From JBCCEV01 sp039030125 (GTDB taxonomy: Bacteria > Pseudomonadota > Gammaproteobacteria > Ga0077536), in NCBI GenBank assembly GCA_039030125.1, contig JBCCEV010000098.1, positions 1-16,358 of the forward strand: a stretch of 16,358 nucleotides of DNA, given 5' to 3'. The notes beneath the pieces are model-generated. The model was not told the DNA's origin, did no database searches, and saw nothing but the letters and a program-made list of their open reading frames with translations. Positions within the stretch are counted from its first letter, which is position 1, and every line of letters starts with the position of its first letter. The translations under genes and the position numbers were made by a program. Positions 15,976 through 16,358 of this stretch are shown here, one piece after another.

Positions 15976-15995
15976 ATGGTATCAGATTATTGGGG
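15971..15995 (+). repeat. Stem-loop presenting the primer site
   Basis: CCCCAAT (15,971-15,977) pairs perfectly with ATTGGGG (15,989-15,995), leaving an 11-nt loop that holds most of the TGGTATCAGA site. Seven pairs including four G-C pairs are unlikely to be trivial. Confidence 0.5.
15977..15986 (+). other. Primer binding site matching initiator tRNA-Met 3' end
   Basis: TGGTATCAGA is the complement of the last ten bases (TCTGATACCA) of plant-type initiator tRNA-Met and the standard primer site of plant LTR retrotransposons (TGGTATCAGAGC). The match breaks after ten bases. One base separates it from the CA that ends the putative LTR, the expected spacing. Animal initiator tRNA would give TGGTAGCAGA, so the site points to a plant-like or related lineage. 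Confidence 0.6.
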
Positions 15996-16158
15996 GATTC
16001 GCATTGTTCGAGTCCCACTCGTCATCCGCGATGTTGCATTGTAGAGCTGATGTCTGGCAGAGGAGCGGGTGCTGGGGCCGACTGAGCCTTGTGCTGCGTG
16101 ATGGAGCGCTAAAGTTAGGAGGTTGGAGGAAAGGGAGTTGCCGCTTTTGGTGAGGTCC

Positions 16159-16358
16159 ATGGTTGACCCTGCATACCAATGCCTGGGCTTGGGAGCAGGA
16201 TGTTTGGATGTGCACTGCAGTGCAGCTTGCTTTCTCGTGATGGCTAGACGGATAGAGCTTGCCACAGTAAAGGGCCGACGTGCGCCGCTGAACGTTTTCG
16301 GCGCTGGCAACATCAGCCAGGAAGCGATTGGCTTCATCAACGTTGGCGCAACCAACGT
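16159..16358 (+). CDS. Unrecognised open frame running off the window (possible element ORF start)
   Basis: From the ATG at 16,159 the plus-strand frame is open for 66 codons to the window end. A second in-frame ATG lies at 16,240, starting MARRIELATVKGRRAPLNVFG. The direction agrees with the putative 5' LTR and primer site, and a gag-like N-terminus would fall here. I do not recognise the protein, and no domain can be seen. A minus-strand frame is open across the same bases, so coding capacity is doubtful. Confidence 0.2.
   Translation, partial: MVDPAYQCLGLGAGCLDVHCSAACFLVMARRIELATVKGRRAPLNVFGAGNISQEAIGFINVGATN

Larger units (their letters stand above)
15723..16358 (+). mobile_element. 5' end of a putative eukaryotic LTR retrotransposon
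   Basis: Immediately next to the truncated methyltransferase, the sequence changes character. A segment that can be read as TG...CA (15,723-15,975) is followed after one base by a primer binding site of plant type. The internal region then continues beyond the window. It contains GTTCGAGTCCC at 16,006-16,016, which resembles a tRNA T arm or Pol III B box, a feature I associate with the start of the internal region in some plant elements. No gag or pol domain is recognisable. Size class and superfamily (copia, gypsy or a miniature TRIM element) cannot be told. The second LTR and target duplication lie outside. Confidence 0.5.

Noticed and set aside
15987..16355. 122-codon minus-strand open frame in the right flank
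   Set aside because: Serine- and proline-rich with no recognisable domain, antisense to the inferred element direction, and a second minus frame is open across part of the same bases.
1..16358. CRISPR array, prophage, toxin-antitoxin or defence island
   Set aside because: No regularly spaced repeats, phage genes, integrase or paired small toxin genes are present; the sirtuin is a zinc-containing deacylase type without a fused defence domain.

Overview
The window is a bacterial block (about 175 to 15,720) with foreign-looking sequence at both ends. The block suggests a gammaproteobacterium. It carries the gene order tadA-pncC-recA-recX-alaS-lysC-csrA-tRNA-Ser(GCU), which matches the conserved cinA/recA/recX/alaS/lysC/csrA/tRNA-Ser neighbourhood of Pseudomonas- and Legionella-like genomes. 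It also has a tight lipopolysaccharide-type operon. Every bacterial gene lies on the minus strand, so transcription runs from high to low coordinates.

Layout, in the direction of transcription. At the right end is a 5'-truncated SAM methyltransferase, followed by tadA and pncC, which overlap. A 358-nt gap follows, then recA, recX and alaS as an overlapping chain, then lysC. csrA has a roughly 180-nt leader, and tRNA-Ser(GCU) follows it. Next is a six-gene run in which every junction is abutting or overlaps by 1 to 4 nt: GT4 glycosyltransferase, O-antigen ligase (WaaL/Wzy_C family), an ArnT/PMT-like GT-C enzyme, an SDR oxidoreductase, a Sir2-type NAD-dependent deacetylase, and a second polytopic GT-C-like protein. 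A hairpin with a short T run may end that operon. An HU-family DNA-binding protein with its own terminator follows, and last comes the first 80 or so codons of a DadA-like FAD oxidoreductase.

The housekeeping half edits tRNA (tadA), recycles pyridine nucleotide (pncC), does recombination and its control (recA, recX), charges tRNA-Ala (alaS), opens the aspartate-family amino-acid pathway (lysC) and controls translation globally (csrA). The other half looks like an envelope glycan operon: a cytosolic sugar transferase, polymer ligation, and lipid-linked sugar transfer, with a reductase and a sirtuin embedded between the two membrane transferases.

The two ends are the most unusual part. At the right, the methyltransferase gene stops within a few bases of a TG dinucleotide. 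About 250 bp later a CA is followed, after one base, by TGGTATCAGA, the plant-type initiator-tRNA-Met primer binding site of LTR retrotransposons. At the left, the DadA-like frame is lost and the sequence becomes strongly AT-rich. The window therefore looks like bacterial DNA joined to eukaryotic DNA. An assembly chimera or contaminated eukaryotic scaffold is the simplest explanation. Insertion of a retrotransposon into transferred bacterial DNA is the more interesting alternative, and the window alone cannot decide between them. recX also appears to start at CTG.
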